Position numbers and translations under genes: made by a program. From contig OZ219783.1 of the NCBI GenBank assembly GCA_964291305.2, positions 868,001 to 932,000 on the forward strand: DNA of 64,000 nucleotides, in the 5' to 3' direction. Numbering within the stretch: position 1 is the stretch's first letter; each line of letters opens with the position of its first letter. This DNA is from VXNF01 sp964291305 (GTDB lineage: Bacteria; Actinomycetota; Acidimicrobiia; Acidimicrobiales; CATQHL01). A model generated the notes under the pieces. That model saw only the letters and a program-made list of their open reading frames with translations. It had not been told where the DNA came from and ran no database searches. Positions 36,807-46,578 of the stretch are shown here, piece after piece.

Positions 36807-39800
36807 GTGACTGTGCCCGTGACAGTGCGGATAACGCCTTATGGGCCGCCGGCGTTGGCGGTGCTGTGTGAGGAGGTCGAAGCGGCGCGCCGACGGGTGG
36901 GTCATCTGCTAGCTCCAGTGACCGTGCTAGTAGGGCGCCCTGGCGTGGCGGTGGCTACGCGTCGGTCGCTGGCCAGGCGCCGCCACATCGGGGTGGACTG
37001 TCTCACTTTGCCCAAGCTGGCGGAGCGGCTGGCGGGCGAAGCGCTTGCCGAGCAGCGGCAGCGGCTCGCCTCGGCTGCGGAGCTAGCAGCAGCCGTGCGC
37101 CGGGTTTTGCAGACGCCGGTGGCGGGCAGCTTCTGGGAGGTGCGCGAGCATCCCGCAACCGAACGAGCCCTCGTGGATACTCACCGCAGGTTGGGTGAGT
37201 TAGATGAGCATCAACTGGACGCCGTGGCGAAGTCCTCGCCGCGGGCGGCAGACATAGTGGCCATCAGCCGCCAGGTGCGCCGGCGGTTGGCCGCTGAGGG
37301 TCTCCACGACGAGCGCGATCTGCTGGTGGCAGCCACGAGACTGGCTCGCAGTAAGCAGCAGGTCGCGGGCCGGAAGCTTGAGGGTCTGCAGCAGGGCAGT
37401 TCGACCGATACCACTAGATGGAGGGCTCCAGCAACTGCCACCTTTGGTCAGCTGGTGTTGCATTTGCCGCAGCGGCTGAGTTCGGCCGAGCTAGGTCTGC
37501 TGGCTGCGCTGTCCTCGGCGCCCGAAGGCTTGGTGATTGTCGCCGGTAGCTGCGGAGATGAGGCTGCCGACGCCCCTGTCGCTGCGGCGGTGAATCGCCT
37601 GGCCGGCGCGGGAGCCTGGCGACCGGCAGCCGTTGCGCCGCCCGCCCCGACTCGAGTCTGCGCTGCTCCCGAGGCCGACGAGGAGGTGCGTATAGCGCTG
37701 CGGGGGGTGACCAGTGCTTTGCGTCGCGGTGTTCCGCTGGAGCGCATGGCCGTGCTGTACGGCAGTAATAACCCATATGCCCGCCTCTTGGTCGATCAGC
37801 TGCAGGCCATGCAACTGCCCTTCAACGGTCAGTTCGCCCGCCCGCTGGCCGAGAGCGTTTTGGGCCGGTTCTTGCTGGGGCTGCTGGGCCTGCCAGAGCA
37901 GCGCTACAGCCGTCAGCATGTCATGGCCTGGCTTTCGTCGACGCCGGTGCGCTGGTCGCAAGAGTCCAGAGATAACTCCGGAGAGAACACCAACGAGAAC
38001 AATGCCTGGCGGCCGGTGCCTGTGTCGGCCTGGGATCGGCTCAGCCGCCGAGCCGGAGTAATAGACGGCGCTGCCGAGTGGGAGCACCGGCTGGAGGCGT
38101 ATTGCACCAACCGCCGCTCGGAAATGGAGCGGCGGGGCGAGGATCGCGACTGGGTCAGGGTCCGCATCGAGCGCGAGCTTGTCAGTGCGGAGAACCTGCG
38201 CCGGTTCATGGCCGATGTTGTGGCTCGTGGCGAGGAGGCAAGCGGTCTTCGGACCTGGCGTGTGCTGGCTCAGTGGGCCAGGAAGTCAATCCGCGACCTA
38301 ATGGGCGGAGCGGAATGGCGGCGAGAGAAGTGGCCAGAGCACGAAGCCTCCGCTGCCGAAGCCATCGAGGCTGCTCTGGAGCGTCTCGCTGGCCTGGACC
38401 GTCTCGACCCTGAGCCCGATCTGGCGCGCTTCCGGCGCGCTTTAGAGGCCGAGCTGACAGCCACCAGGGGCCGACTAGGGCGCATGGGTCACGGTCTGCT
38501 TATCGGGCGCGTCGGCGTCGCGCTGGGAACCGAGCTGGAGTGCGTCTGGCTGGTCGGCATGGCTGAAGGAATCTTCCCCGGTCGGGCAACCGAGGACACC
38601 CTGTTGGGCGAGACCGAACGGGCTGCAGCGTCCGATGCTCTGCTTTCGCCTCCTGCCCGCCGGGACGACGATCACCGCAGTTTCCTGGTGGCGCTGGCTG
38701 AGGCAATGGGTGAGCGCACGCTGTCATACCCGCGGGGCGATCTCCGCCGCAGCGCGGATCGGTTGCCATCCCGCTGGCTGCTGGAGTCAGCTCAGGGATT
38801 AATAAGCGGGGCGCCGACGGAGACGCAGCCCAACCCGGCTGCCAGCCAGCTGACCAAAGAACCGAAGCAGGCCGATGTAGATCTGCTCCTGGGTGCAGCG
38901 GATTTGGTGAACCTGCCCGTCGGAGCTTTTAGCAACGTTGCTTCATCGACCGCGGCGCTGCGAGCCTGTTCATTCCCGCCTACAGCCCAAGAGCATGACT
39001 TACGCCTGCTGCTAGACCACCACGACATCGGGGGCCAGCTTGGCGAGCATCCTCTGGCGGGCTCCTGCGGGCCGCTGAAGCCGGCGGTCATGATGCTGGA
39101 GGCGCGGCGCAGCAGCGATTTCACACGCTTCGACGGGAACCTCGCAGGTTGCGAAATCGCCGACCCTTCTGCCAGCGGTTCGCTGGTCTCGGCCACCCAG
39201 TTGGAGACCTGGGCTACTTGCCCGCACAGCTACTTCATGCGCTACTTGTTGAGCGTCGAACCCATCGAAGGGCCAGAAAGGGAGCTGAAGATCTCGCCGC
39301 TGGAGCGCGGCGATCTAGTGCACACGATTCTGGATAGGTTCCTGCGCGAGGTGCTCGAAGCCGGCGCGCCAAGTCCGGCAACCAGCTGGGGCACACCTGC
39401 TCGTCAGCGCCTCAGCGAGATTGCCGAGGCGGCCTTTGCCGAGCGCGAGGGTCAGGGCCTGGTCGGCCAGCGGGTCTTCTGGCGGCCCGAACGCGCCAGG
39501 ATCCAGCGCGAACTCTTGGCGTTCCTCGAAGTCGAGGAGCAGTGGCGTCGGAACCAAGGCCTTGTGCCATGGGCAAGCGAGCAGGGTTTCGGCATTACAC
39601 CGAGGCAGCCCGAGGAGGAGCCGCGTCCGCCAGTGGAGTTTCCGCTGGGTGATGGCCGGAACGTGCTCTTGCGCGGCGCGATCGACCGTCTGGATCGAAG
39701 GGCCGATGGCAGCGTCGTAGTCACCGACTACAAGACAGGCCGACGAGACGCCTACAAGCGTCTGGGCGAAACACCTTGGGCGATCTACGCCGGAGCTGGT

Positions 39801-40280
39801 CGCAAGCACGATCCGAAGCGCGAAGCCCTACCGCGATTGCAACTACCGCTATATGCCGCTGCGGCGCGCCAGATGCTGGGCGCAAAGTCCGGGGTGATCG
39901 CCGGATACTGGTTCGTAACCGAGCGCGAGAGCTTCCGCTATATGCCGTTGAGAGTGGACGAATCGGTCGAAGCCGAGGCGCGCTGGACTATGGCGGCAAT
40001 TTGCGACGGGCTTGCCGGAGGTGTCTTCCCGGCGTTCCCACGCCCACGGGGACACCCGTCGCACTGCGACTACTGCGACGCCGATCGCCACCGGGCGGGA
40101 GAGGTAGAAGCACAAATCCGCCGCAAAGTGCACCAGCCCGAGTTGCTGGCGTGGCTCCGGGTGGGGGCGCGGGAGCTATTGCCCACCGAAGAGCGCCAGC
40201 GTCTCGCTGACGGTCCGCCCAGCCTCAGCGGCGCGACAGAGGTGGCAGCAGTGACATCGGCGACTGGAGGTGGCACATGA
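36807..40280 (+). CDS. AddB/AdnA-like helicase-nuclease subunit with degenerate P-loop
   Basis: 1157 residues, GTG start. N-terminal helicase fold has lost the Walker A (VLVGRPGVAVATRRS instead of GxGKT), while later helicase-like blocks remain (VWLVGMAEGIFPGR). The C-terminal PD-(D/E)XK nuclease is intact: ATCPHSYF, AIDRLDR (about 959) and VVTDYKTGR (about 974). A Cys pair CDYC follows, but the last Cys of the AddB iron-sulfur pattern is not seen. Overlaps the next gene by 4 bp (ATGA). Together they would form an AddAB/AdnAB-type complex resecting double-strand breaks. Residues about 388-402 hold an Asn/Glu-rich insert. Confidence 0.85.
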   Translation: MTVPVTVRITPYGPPALAVLCEEVEAARRRVGHLLAPVTVLVGRPGVAVATRRSLARRRHIGVDCLTLPKLAERLAGEALAEQRQRLASAAELAAAVRRVLQTPVAGSFWEVREHPATERALVDTHRRLGELDEHQLDAVAKSSPRAADIVAISRQVRRRLAAEGLHDERDLLVAATRLARSKQQVAGRKLEGLQQGSSTDTTRWRAPATATFGQLVLHLPQRLSSAELGLLAALSSAPEGLVIVAGSCGDEAADAPVAAAVNRLAGAGAWRPAAVAPPAPTRVCAAPEADEEVRIALRGVTSALRRGVPLERMAVLYGSNNPYARLLVDQLQAMQLPFNGQFARPLAESVLGRFLLGLLGLPEQRYSRQHVMAWLSSTPVRWSQESRDNSGENTNENNAWRPVPVSAWDRLSRRAGVIDGAAEWEHRLEAYCTNRRSEMERRGEDRDWVRVRIERELVSAENLRRFMADVVARGEEASGLRTWRVLAQWARKSIRDLMGGAEWRREKWPEHEASAAEAIEAALERLAGLDRLDPEPDLARFRRALEAELTATRGRLGRMGHGLLIGRVGVALGTELECVWLVGMAEGIFPGRATEDTLLGETERAAASDALLSPPARRDDDHRSFLVALAEAMGERTLSYPRGDLRRSADRLPSRWLLESAQGLISGAPTETQPNPAASQLTKEPKQADVDLLLGAADLVNLPVGAFSNVASSTAALRACSFPPTAQEHDLRLLLDHHDIGGQLGEHPLAGSCGPLKPAVMMLEARRSSDFTRFDGNLAGCEIADPSASGSLVSATQLETWATCPHSYFMRYLLSVEPIEGPERELKISPLERGDLVHTILDRFLREVLEAGAPSPATSWGTPARQRLSEIAEAAFAEREGQGLVGQRVFWRPERARIQRELLAFLEVEEQWRRNQGLVPWASEQGFGITPRQPEEEPRPPVEFPLGDGRNVLLRGAIDRLDRRADGSVVVTDYKTGRRDAYKRLGETPWAIYAGAGRKHDPKREALPRLQLPLYAAAARQMLGAKSGVIAGYWFVTERESFRYMPLRVDESVEAEARWTMAAICDGLAGGVFPAFPRPRGHPSHCDYCDADRHRAGEVEAQIRRKVHQPELLAWLRVGARELLPTEERQRLADGPPSLSGATEVAAVTSATGGGT

Positions 40281-43200
40281 GTCAAGCGGCATCACCCCCT
40301 GCCGCCACCGAGGCGCGGCTGCCCCAGCCAGCTGCAGGTACTGGCGACAGCGACGGTCTATGCGACAGCAAAAGCCCCGGCGATCGACCCGACGAGAGGG
40401 ATGCCAGAGCTCGCCGGGCAGCCCAACAAGACCTTGATAGGGACCTCTTCCTAGAAGCCGGCGCTGGCACCGGCAAGACGACCGCCCTGGTAACGCGGAT
40501 CATGGCCCTGGTGCGCAGCGGGGTGGCCATGTCCAACATCGCTGCTATCACCTTTACCGAGAAGGCGGCTGCAGAACTGCGCGAGCGCCTGCGGCGAGAA
40601 CTGCTAGCGGCGAGCCGTCAAGCCGACGACGACGAACTGGCGAGCTTGCGAAATGCTCTGGAGGAGCTAGACGGCGCGGCGGTCTGCACGTTGCACTCCT
40701 TCGCCCAGCGGATCCTGGCAGAGCACACCACCGAGGCTGGTCTGCCGCCTCGGCTGGAGTTGCTAGACGAGATCAGCGCTGAGATGGATTTCGCCGACGC
40801 TTGGGACCGCTTTGTAGAGCAACTGCTGGCTGAGCCAGAGATGGAGCGGGCACTAGTACTTGGGGACGCCCTCGGGATGCGGCTGGCGAACCTGCGGGCC
40901 GTAGCCCGAGGTATGACCGACAACTGGGATCTCGCCGCCGAGCGCATCTGTTCGCTTGAGCAGATTTCCGAGGTGCCACCGCTGGAGTTCTCCGATCTAG
41001 TTGCAACAATGCGAGAACTCGCCGGCGAGACTGCCCAGATCCAGCCCGCTGCTGTCGGCGGTTTCTCCCAGAAGCCAGATGCCCTCTACCTAGTCCTTAA
41101 TTGGCTGGACGAGCTAGCCAACCGCCTACAACAAGCAGGGGAGCAGCAAGCGGGAGAGTTAGAGGCCATGAAACTGCTGGAGCAGGTGGCCGGCGGAAGG
41201 TGTCCGAAGGGCAGCAAGACCAACTGGCAGCCAGGCTTCGACAAGGAGGCGGTGGTTGAGCGTCTGAAGGAGTTGCGCGCCAGCGCCGGCGCATATCTCG
41301 ACGATTTCGGCAGGGCTGTTTCGGCCCGCCTCTTGGCCCGTCTTACCGGCTTCGTGGTAGGCGAGGCCGAGCGCCGTCGCCGGCAGGGACGACTGGCGTT
41401 CCACGACCTGCTGGTGCAGGCCCGAGACCTGTTGCGCCACCGGGAGCGAGGCGGCCCCGTGCGCTGGGCGCTGCGTCAGCGCTACCAACGGCTGCTCATC
41501 GACGAGTTCCAGGACACCGACTTGATTCAGGTGGAGTTGGCTCTACTAATCGCCTGCGAGGATCCCGAGCACGCTGATGGCTCCCAACGCTGGCAAGACC
41601 TCGAAGGCGGTGCTGGGGCGCTGTTTTTTGTGGGCGATCCGAAGCAGTCGCTTTACCGGTTCCGTAGGGCGCACATTGGGCTATATCTGCAGGTGGCGGA
41701 GTGGGCCGGCCCGGCAGCCCGTGAAACTCTGAGCCGCAACTGGCGCTCCACTCCGGCGATCCTGGATTGGGTAAACGCCGTCTTTGGCTATCTCATCAAA
41801 CCCGATGCCGGTTCCCAACCCAGCTACGTGCCGCTGCAGGCTGCCTCCCAACCAGGTAACGCCGAGGCGGGTGCGCCGGTGATCCTGCTGGGGACTCACA
41901 GTCGCGGCACCGGGACCCCGCGAGGAATCTCAGCGGCCGAACTCCGCGTCCAAGAGTTCGCCGAAGTGGCCGCCCTCATCAAGCGGGCTGTCGCTGAGTG
42001 CTGGCCAGTGCGCCAAGGCTCGGGCAATCGCCCCCTGCAGCTGCGCGACGTTTGTGTGCTTATTCCGGCGCGCACCGTGCTAAGGCCGCTAATAGGAGCT
42101 TTTGAGGCTGCTGGAGTGCCCTACCGGGTGGAGTCCTCCAGCCTGGTTTACGCCACCCGGGCCGAGATCGACCTGCTGGCCACTCTGCGCGCCATCGACG
42201 ACCCATCGGACCATCTAGCGGTGGTGACGGCGCTGCGCTCGGCTGCGTTCGGCTTCGGCGATGATGACCTTTACAACTATCGGCAGCTCTGCGGCGGCAC
42301 CCACCGGCCGTGGGACTACCTCAGCCCGCAACCCCAGCACCCGGTCTCCGAGGCGCTGGATTGGTTGCGGAAGTTGCACGAAGAGCGGCTCTGGCGCAGC
42401 CCGGGCGAGATCGTAGACCGGGTGATACGAGAGCGGCGCCTACTGGAGCTGGCCTTCGCCGAAGCTCGCCACCGCGACACTTGGCGTCGCCTACGCCGGG
42501 CCGCCGACCAGGCCCGGTCTTTCTCAGAGTCAACCGGCGGCACGCTTAGGGACTTCCTCCGCTGGGTGGAGATTCAGCGCAGCGAAGGAGCGCGGGTAGT
42601 GGAGGCGCTGGTGCCCGAGAGCGATGACGACGCCGTGCGGATAATGACCGTGCACGCTGCCAAGGGTTTGGAGTTTCCGTTCGTCGTCGTGGCTGGGTTC
42701 TCGGGTACGACCACGCCTTCTCGCAATAGCTGGACTGACGAGTTGGCCTTACCGCCCGATGGGGGGGTGTTCTGGAAACTGGGTGGGCGACTCAAAGGTA
42801 TTGAGCCTGAAATGGTGACGCAGTTTGAGGCTGTCACCCTAAGTGACAAGAAAACCCGCCAGAGCAGGGAAGATCTAGCCCTGTTCGCCGAACTTGACGA
42901 GCGAGACGCGGCTTTTCACGAGGACCTACGCAAGCTGTATGTGGCCTGCACCCGGGCCGAGGACTACCTGGCGGTCTCGCTGTATCGCGCTGGTCGCACA
43001 ACCCCATCTCGGACATCCCCAGATGTGGTCTTACCGCTGATGACCCTGGCAGAGCTGCTAGCTCACGCCGTCGCCGAGGCTGCGGCTCCCCAACCTGCCG
43101 ATGAGGTGTTGGTGCCTCATCCGCTGACGGTGCCGCTAGAGCAAATTGCAAAAGTCGATAACTCAGACGAGGACTCAGACGATGAGTCTGAGGATCAACC

Positions 43201-44068
43201 GCTGGTCTCCGAGTGGGACTTCGTCGGTGCCCTAGAAGATGCCGACTGGCGGGCGGGCCGACCGCTGGAGACGTTGCCTACAGACGACTCGCCGTACTGG
43301 GCTGGTGCCGACGAGGTTCCACCGCCGACGCAGAGTCAACCGCCGCCGACAGCTGCCGTACCGCCCCCCGAGGAATGGGAGTGCCAGCACAAGGAATTGT
43401 GGGAGCAGGCGGGGCGCAGTTCCGTACTTGCCGCCAGCCGGTTGGTAGAAGCCAGCAGAAACGGTGCCTCAGTACCGGGAGCGCTCGATGCCGGCCTCTA
43501 CAAGGACGAGGCTGAGGAGGAGGCGCCGGTTTGGCGCAAAGGTCGCTATGGCACTGCGCTCGGCCGGGCGGTCCACGCTGTGCTGCAGACAGTTGACTTC
43601 GACGCCACAACCGAGGAGCTAGAGGCCTCGGCCACCCGCTACGCCATCGCCGAGGGCGTCCATCGTCTTACCGAAGGCGTGGCCGTCCGGGTAGGCAACG
43701 CTCTGGCCACCCAGGTGATCCGCCAGGCCGCCGGGCGGCCGCACTGGCGCGAACTGTATGTCGCCGCCGAGGTAGAAGGCCGCTTGCTAGAAGGCTTTAT
43801 CGATCTGCTCTACGAGGAGCCCGACGGCTCGTTCGTGCTGGTTGATTACAAAACCTACGACTCAGACGAGCGTCCCGATCTGGCACAAAAGCCGGGCTAC
43901 CGACTGCAGATTGCTGCCTATGCCCTAATGGTTGCCGAGGCCACCGGTCGGGCGGTCTCTCGCTGCGTCTTCGTCTTCCTCGGGCCTCAAAGCGTCCACG
44001 AAGTCCAGGTGGCTGACCTGCCCGAAGCTGTAGCTGAAGTCCGGGCGCTGGTTACCCCCAGCGCCTAA
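40277..44068 (+). CDS. AddA/AdnB-like UvrD-family helicase-nuclease subunit
   Basis: 1263 residues. All SF1 motifs are present: Walker A GAGTGKTT (about 62-69), TFTEKAA, LLIDEFQDTD, FVGDPKQSLYRFRRA, VRIMTVHAAKGLEFPFVVVAG and LYVACTRAEDYL. A C-terminal RecB-type nuclease follows: GFIDLLYEEPDGSFVLVDYKTY. So this is the active motor of the pair and a second nuclease. Acidic and Pro/Gln-rich linkers (NSDEDSDDESED; PPPTQSQPPPTAAVPPP) separate the helicase from the nuclease domain. ATGA overlap with the upstream gene shows tight coupling. Confidence 0.92.
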   Translation: MSQAASPPAATEARLPQPAAGTGDSDGLCDSKSPGDRPDERDARARRAAQQDLDRDLFLEAGAGTGKTTALVTRIMALVRSGVAMSNIAAITFTEKAAAELRERLRRELLAASRQADDDELASLRNALEELDGAAVCTLHSFAQRILAEHTTEAGLPPRLELLDEISAEMDFADAWDRFVEQLLAEPEMERALVLGDALGMRLANLRAVARGMTDNWDLAAERICSLEQISEVPPLEFSDLVATMRELAGETAQIQPAAVGGFSQKPDALYLVLNWLDELANRLQQAGEQQAGELEAMKLLEQVAGGRCPKGSKTNWQPGFDKEAVVERLKELRASAGAYLDDFGRAVSARLLARLTGFVVGEAERRRRQGRLAFHDLLVQARDLLRHRERGGPVRWALRQRYQRLLIDEFQDTDLIQVELALLIACEDPEHADGSQRWQDLEGGAGALFFVGDPKQSLYRFRRAHIGLYLQVAEWAGPAARETLSRNWRSTPAILDWVNAVFGYLIKPDAGSQPSYVPLQAASQPGNAEAGAPVILLGTHSRGTGTPRGISAAELRVQEFAEVAALIKRAVAECWPVRQGSGNRPLQLRDVCVLIPARTVLRPLIGAFEAAGVPYRVESSSLVYATRAEIDLLATLRAIDDPSDHLAVVTALRSAAFGFGDDDLYNYRQLCGGTHRPWDYLSPQPQHPVSEALDWLRKLHEERLWRSPGEIVDRVIRERRLLELAFAEARHRDTWRRLRRAADQARSFSESTGGTLRDFLRWVEIQRSEGARVVEALVPESDDDAVRIMTVHAAKGLEFPFVVVAGFSGTTTPSRNSWTDELALPPDGGVFWKLGGRLKGIEPEMVTQFEAVTLSDKKTRQSREDLALFAELDERDAAFHEDLRKLYVACTRAEDYLAVSLYRAGRTTPSRTSPDVVLPLMTLAELLAHAVAEAAAPQPADEVLVPHPLTVPLEQIAKVDNSDEDSDDESEDQPLVSEWDFVGALEDADWRAGRPLETLPTDDSPYWAGADEVPPPTQSQPPPTAAVPPPEEWECQHKELWEQAGRSSVLAASRLVEASRNGASVPGALDAGLYKDEAEEEAPVWRKGRYGTALGRAVHAVLQTVDFDATTEELEASATRYAIAEGVHRLTEGVAVRVGNALATQVIRQAAGRPHWRELYVAAEVEGRLLEGFIDLLYEEPDGSFVLVDYKTYDSDERPDLAQKPGYRLQIAAYALMVAEATGRAVSRCVFVFLGPQSVHEVQVADLPEAVAEVRALVTPSA

Positions 44069-44092
44069 CCGGGAGTCGGCGGCAAGTGACGC

Positions 44093-46288
44093 TCAGCCGG
44101 CTGCCAGGGCGGCCTTCATGCGTTGGCGCTGCTGGATGAGGATGTGTTCGGTGTAGCCGTTTGGCTGGCGGCGACCCTCTAGCACCAGCGCCAGGGCGGC
44201 CCGGTAGGGGATGCTGTTAGCCAAGTCAGCGCACATGGGCTGATAGTCGGGGTCGCCGGTGTTCTGGGTGTCCACTACCGCGGCCATCCGTTCCATGGTG
44301 GCTTCCACCTGCTCGACGCTCAGCAGCCCGTGGTGCAGCCAGTTGGCGATGTGCTGGGAGGAGATCCGCAGCGTGGCCCGGTCTTCCATGAGCGCCACAT
44401 AATTAATGTCGGGCACCTTCGAGCAGCCAACGCCCTGGCCCACCCAGCGGGCTACATAGCCCAAGATGCCCTGGGCGTTGTTCTCTAGCTCCCGGGCGAT
44501 TTCCTCAGGAGTCAACTCCCTATCCGGCGCAAGCGCGGCAATTTGCAGCATGTCCAGCGTGTTAGTGCTGCGCCCAGCCAGTTGGCGCTGGCGCACCGCC
44601 ACGTCTACCTCCAGGTAGTGCAGAGCGTGGAGGGTGGCCGCTACTGGTGAGGGCACCCAAGCGGTGGAAGCCCCTGCGAGCGGGTGGCCGGTCTTTTCGG
44701 CCAGCATTGCCGCCATGTCGTCGGGCCGGGTCCACATGCCTTTGCCGATCTGGCCGTGACCTACCAGCCCGGTCGCTAGCCCTGCGTCCACGTTGGCGTC
44801 CTCGTAGGTGGTGAGCCAAGTAGCGGCTTTTATCTCCGCCTTGGGAATCATCGGACCCGCCTCTATTGAGGTGTGGATGTCGTCGCCGGTGCGGTCCAGG
44901 AATCCGGTGTTGATAAACATGACCCGCTCAGAGGCTTCGGCGATGCAAGCCATCAGGTTCAGCGAAGTGCGGCGCTCTTCGTCCATGATGCCCATCTTCA
45001 AGCTGTTGCGCGCTAGCCCCAGAATGCCCTCCACGCGGCTGAAGAGTTCGACGGCCAGAGCCACTTCGGCGGGACCGTGCAGCTTCGGCTTCACGAGGTA
45101 AATCGAGCCGGCAGCGCTGTTGCGGTGTGGTCCGTTGCCGGCCAAGTCACCCATGGCGCACCAAGCGGTGATCGCGGCGTCTAGCAAGGTCTCGAGAATC
45201 GGGGCGCCGTCTAGTCGCACGATGTCGGTCTGGATGTGAGCCCCGACGTTGCGCACCAGCATCAAGCTGCGGCGCGGCAGGGTCATGGGTTTGCCCTCGG
45301 CGTCTAGGTAGGCCGAGTCGGACCGCAAGGAGCGGGTTATCTCCCGACCATCCTTGGTGAAAGTGGCCGAGAGAGTGCCTTGCATGAGCCCTAGCCAGTT
45401 GCTGTACGCCAGCACTTTGTCGGCTGCGTCGACGGTGGCTACGGAGTCCTCTAGGTCCATGATCGTTGTCAGGGCCGCTTCGAGCTGGATGTCGGCCACG
45501 CCCGCCCGGTCCACGGAACCGACGGGGTGATTACGGTCCAAGAGGATCTCGATGCCGAGCCCGTTACGGCGCAGTAGCACCGAGTCGGGACTCTCAGGGG
45601 GACCGGTGTAGCCGGCCAGTTCTGCGCCCTCGTCAAGGTTGGCGGTGCTGCCGTCGGCTAGATCCACTGCCAGCGTTGCCGCTTCTACCCGATAGGCGGT
45701 GCTGTCGTGGTGCGAGCCGACCGTCAGCGGAGCGTGACGATCCAGCAAACCCCGGGCGTGGGCGATAACACGATCACCTCTGATGCGGTTATACGGCCCC
45801 TCCCGGGTAGCGCCGCCGTCGCTGGGGATCACATCTGTGCCGTACAGCGCGTCGTACAGGCTGCCCCAGCGAGCGTTGGCAGCGTTCAGGGCGTAGCGGG
45901 CGTTGTCTACCGGCACTACCAGCTGAGGCCCAGCCAACGCGGCGACCTCGGGATCCACGTTGGCGGTGGTCACCTTCACCGTCTCTGGCTCGGGAGCCAG
46001 GTAGCCGATTAGCCGCAGGAACGCCTCGTACTCCTCGGCGTCATGAGGCTGGTGGCTTCGGTCGCGGTGCCACTGATCGATCTGAGCTTGTAGCTCGTCG
46101 CGGGTTGCCAGCAGCGCTCTAGCACGGGGCTCCAGGTCAACCAGCAAATCCTCGAAACCAGACCAGAACCGCTCGGGTGTGACGCCCGTTCCGGGGGCGA
46201 CTTCAGTGCGGATAAAAGCCTCGAGCGCGCCAGCGATTTGGAGGCGGCCAAAGTTCACGTAGTGGGTTCCTGCTTGGGTTCCTGCCAT
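44093..46288 (-). CDS. glcB: Malate synthase G
   Basis: 731 residues, the usual length for isoform G, ATG at 46288. Family blocks: VPVDNARYALNAANARWGSLYDALYGTD, the TTIMDLEDSVATVDAADK acidic region, VKPKLHGPAEVA and MGIMDEERRTSLNL, ending with ANWLHHGLL near the C-terminus. Condenses glyoxylate with acetyl-CoA to malate in the glyoxylate shunt. Divergent from isocitrate lyase across a 290-bp AT-rich spacer, so both are probably controlled together. Confidence 0.95.
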   Translation of the reverse strand: MAGTQAGTHYVNFGRLQIAGALEAFIRTEVAPGTGVTPERFWSGFEDLLVDLEPRARALLATRDELQAQIDQWHRDRSHQPHDAEEYEAFLRLIGYLAPEPETVKVTTANVDPEVAALAGPQLVVPVDNARYALNAANARWGSLYDALYGTDVIPSDGGATREGPYNRIRGDRVIAHARGLLDRHAPLTVGSHHDSTAYRVEAATLAVDLADGSTANLDEGAELAGYTGPPESPDSVLLRRNGLGIEILLDRNHPVGSVDRAGVADIQLEAALTTIMDLEDSVATVDAADKVLAYSNWLGLMQGTLSATFTKDGREITRSLRSDSAYLDAEGKPMTLPRRSLMLVRNVGAHIQTDIVRLDGAPILETLLDAAITAWCAMGDLAGNGPHRNSAAGSIYLVKPKLHGPAEVALAVELFSRVEGILGLARNSLKMGIMDEERRTSLNLMACIAEASERVMFINTGFLDRTGDDIHTSIEAGPMIPKAEIKAATWLTTYEDANVDAGLATGLVGHGQIGKGMWTRPDDMAAMLAEKTGHPLAGASTAWVPSPVAATLHALHYLEVDVAVRQRQLAGRSTNTLDMLQIAALAPDRELTPEEIARELENNAQGILGYVARWVGQGVGCSKVPDINYVALMEDRATLRISSQHIANWLHHGLLSVEQVEATMERMAAVVDTQNTGDPDYQPMCADLANSIPYRAALALVLEGRRQPNGYTEHILIQQRQRMKAALAAG

Positions 46289-46578
46289 GCCTTCACGTTA
46301 CGGGGCAGGCCGCTTCGATCCGTTGACTGCTGGGGCTAGTGCCTCAGGGCCTACCGCACAGCACCCGCCGCCGGACTCCAGCTAAGGGCGCTCGGTTATG
46401 GCAAATGATTGCAATAGACTTAGCTAAAATAATAAGTTTTTAGATAGTTATTGCCCAAGTTGTGGTTGAAAAGCCCATAAATAGGGAATCTTCTAATTAT
46501 TGCGAATAAGGTTCGGGACACAACGACGCCGTCTCTTGCAGGATTGATCCGAGAGACCGCCCGAGGAGGTTCGAACCA
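46289..46578. promoter_or_regulatory. AT-rich divergent control region of glyoxylate-shunt genes
   Basis: 46400-46510 is strikingly AT-rich compared with everything around it. It has ATTGCAAT (palindrome, about 46408), TTATTGC at 46448 and again at 46497, and TATTGCGAATAA. The GCAAAT/TTGCAA-type words recall RamB-like sites of actinobacterial acetate regulons, but that is only resemblance. Confidence 0.5.

Noticed and set aside
46400..46510. AT-rich stretch as a replication or transfer origin
   Set aside because: Only about 110 bp, no repeated DnaA-type boxes, and best explained as the divergent promoter of malate synthase and isocitrate lyase.
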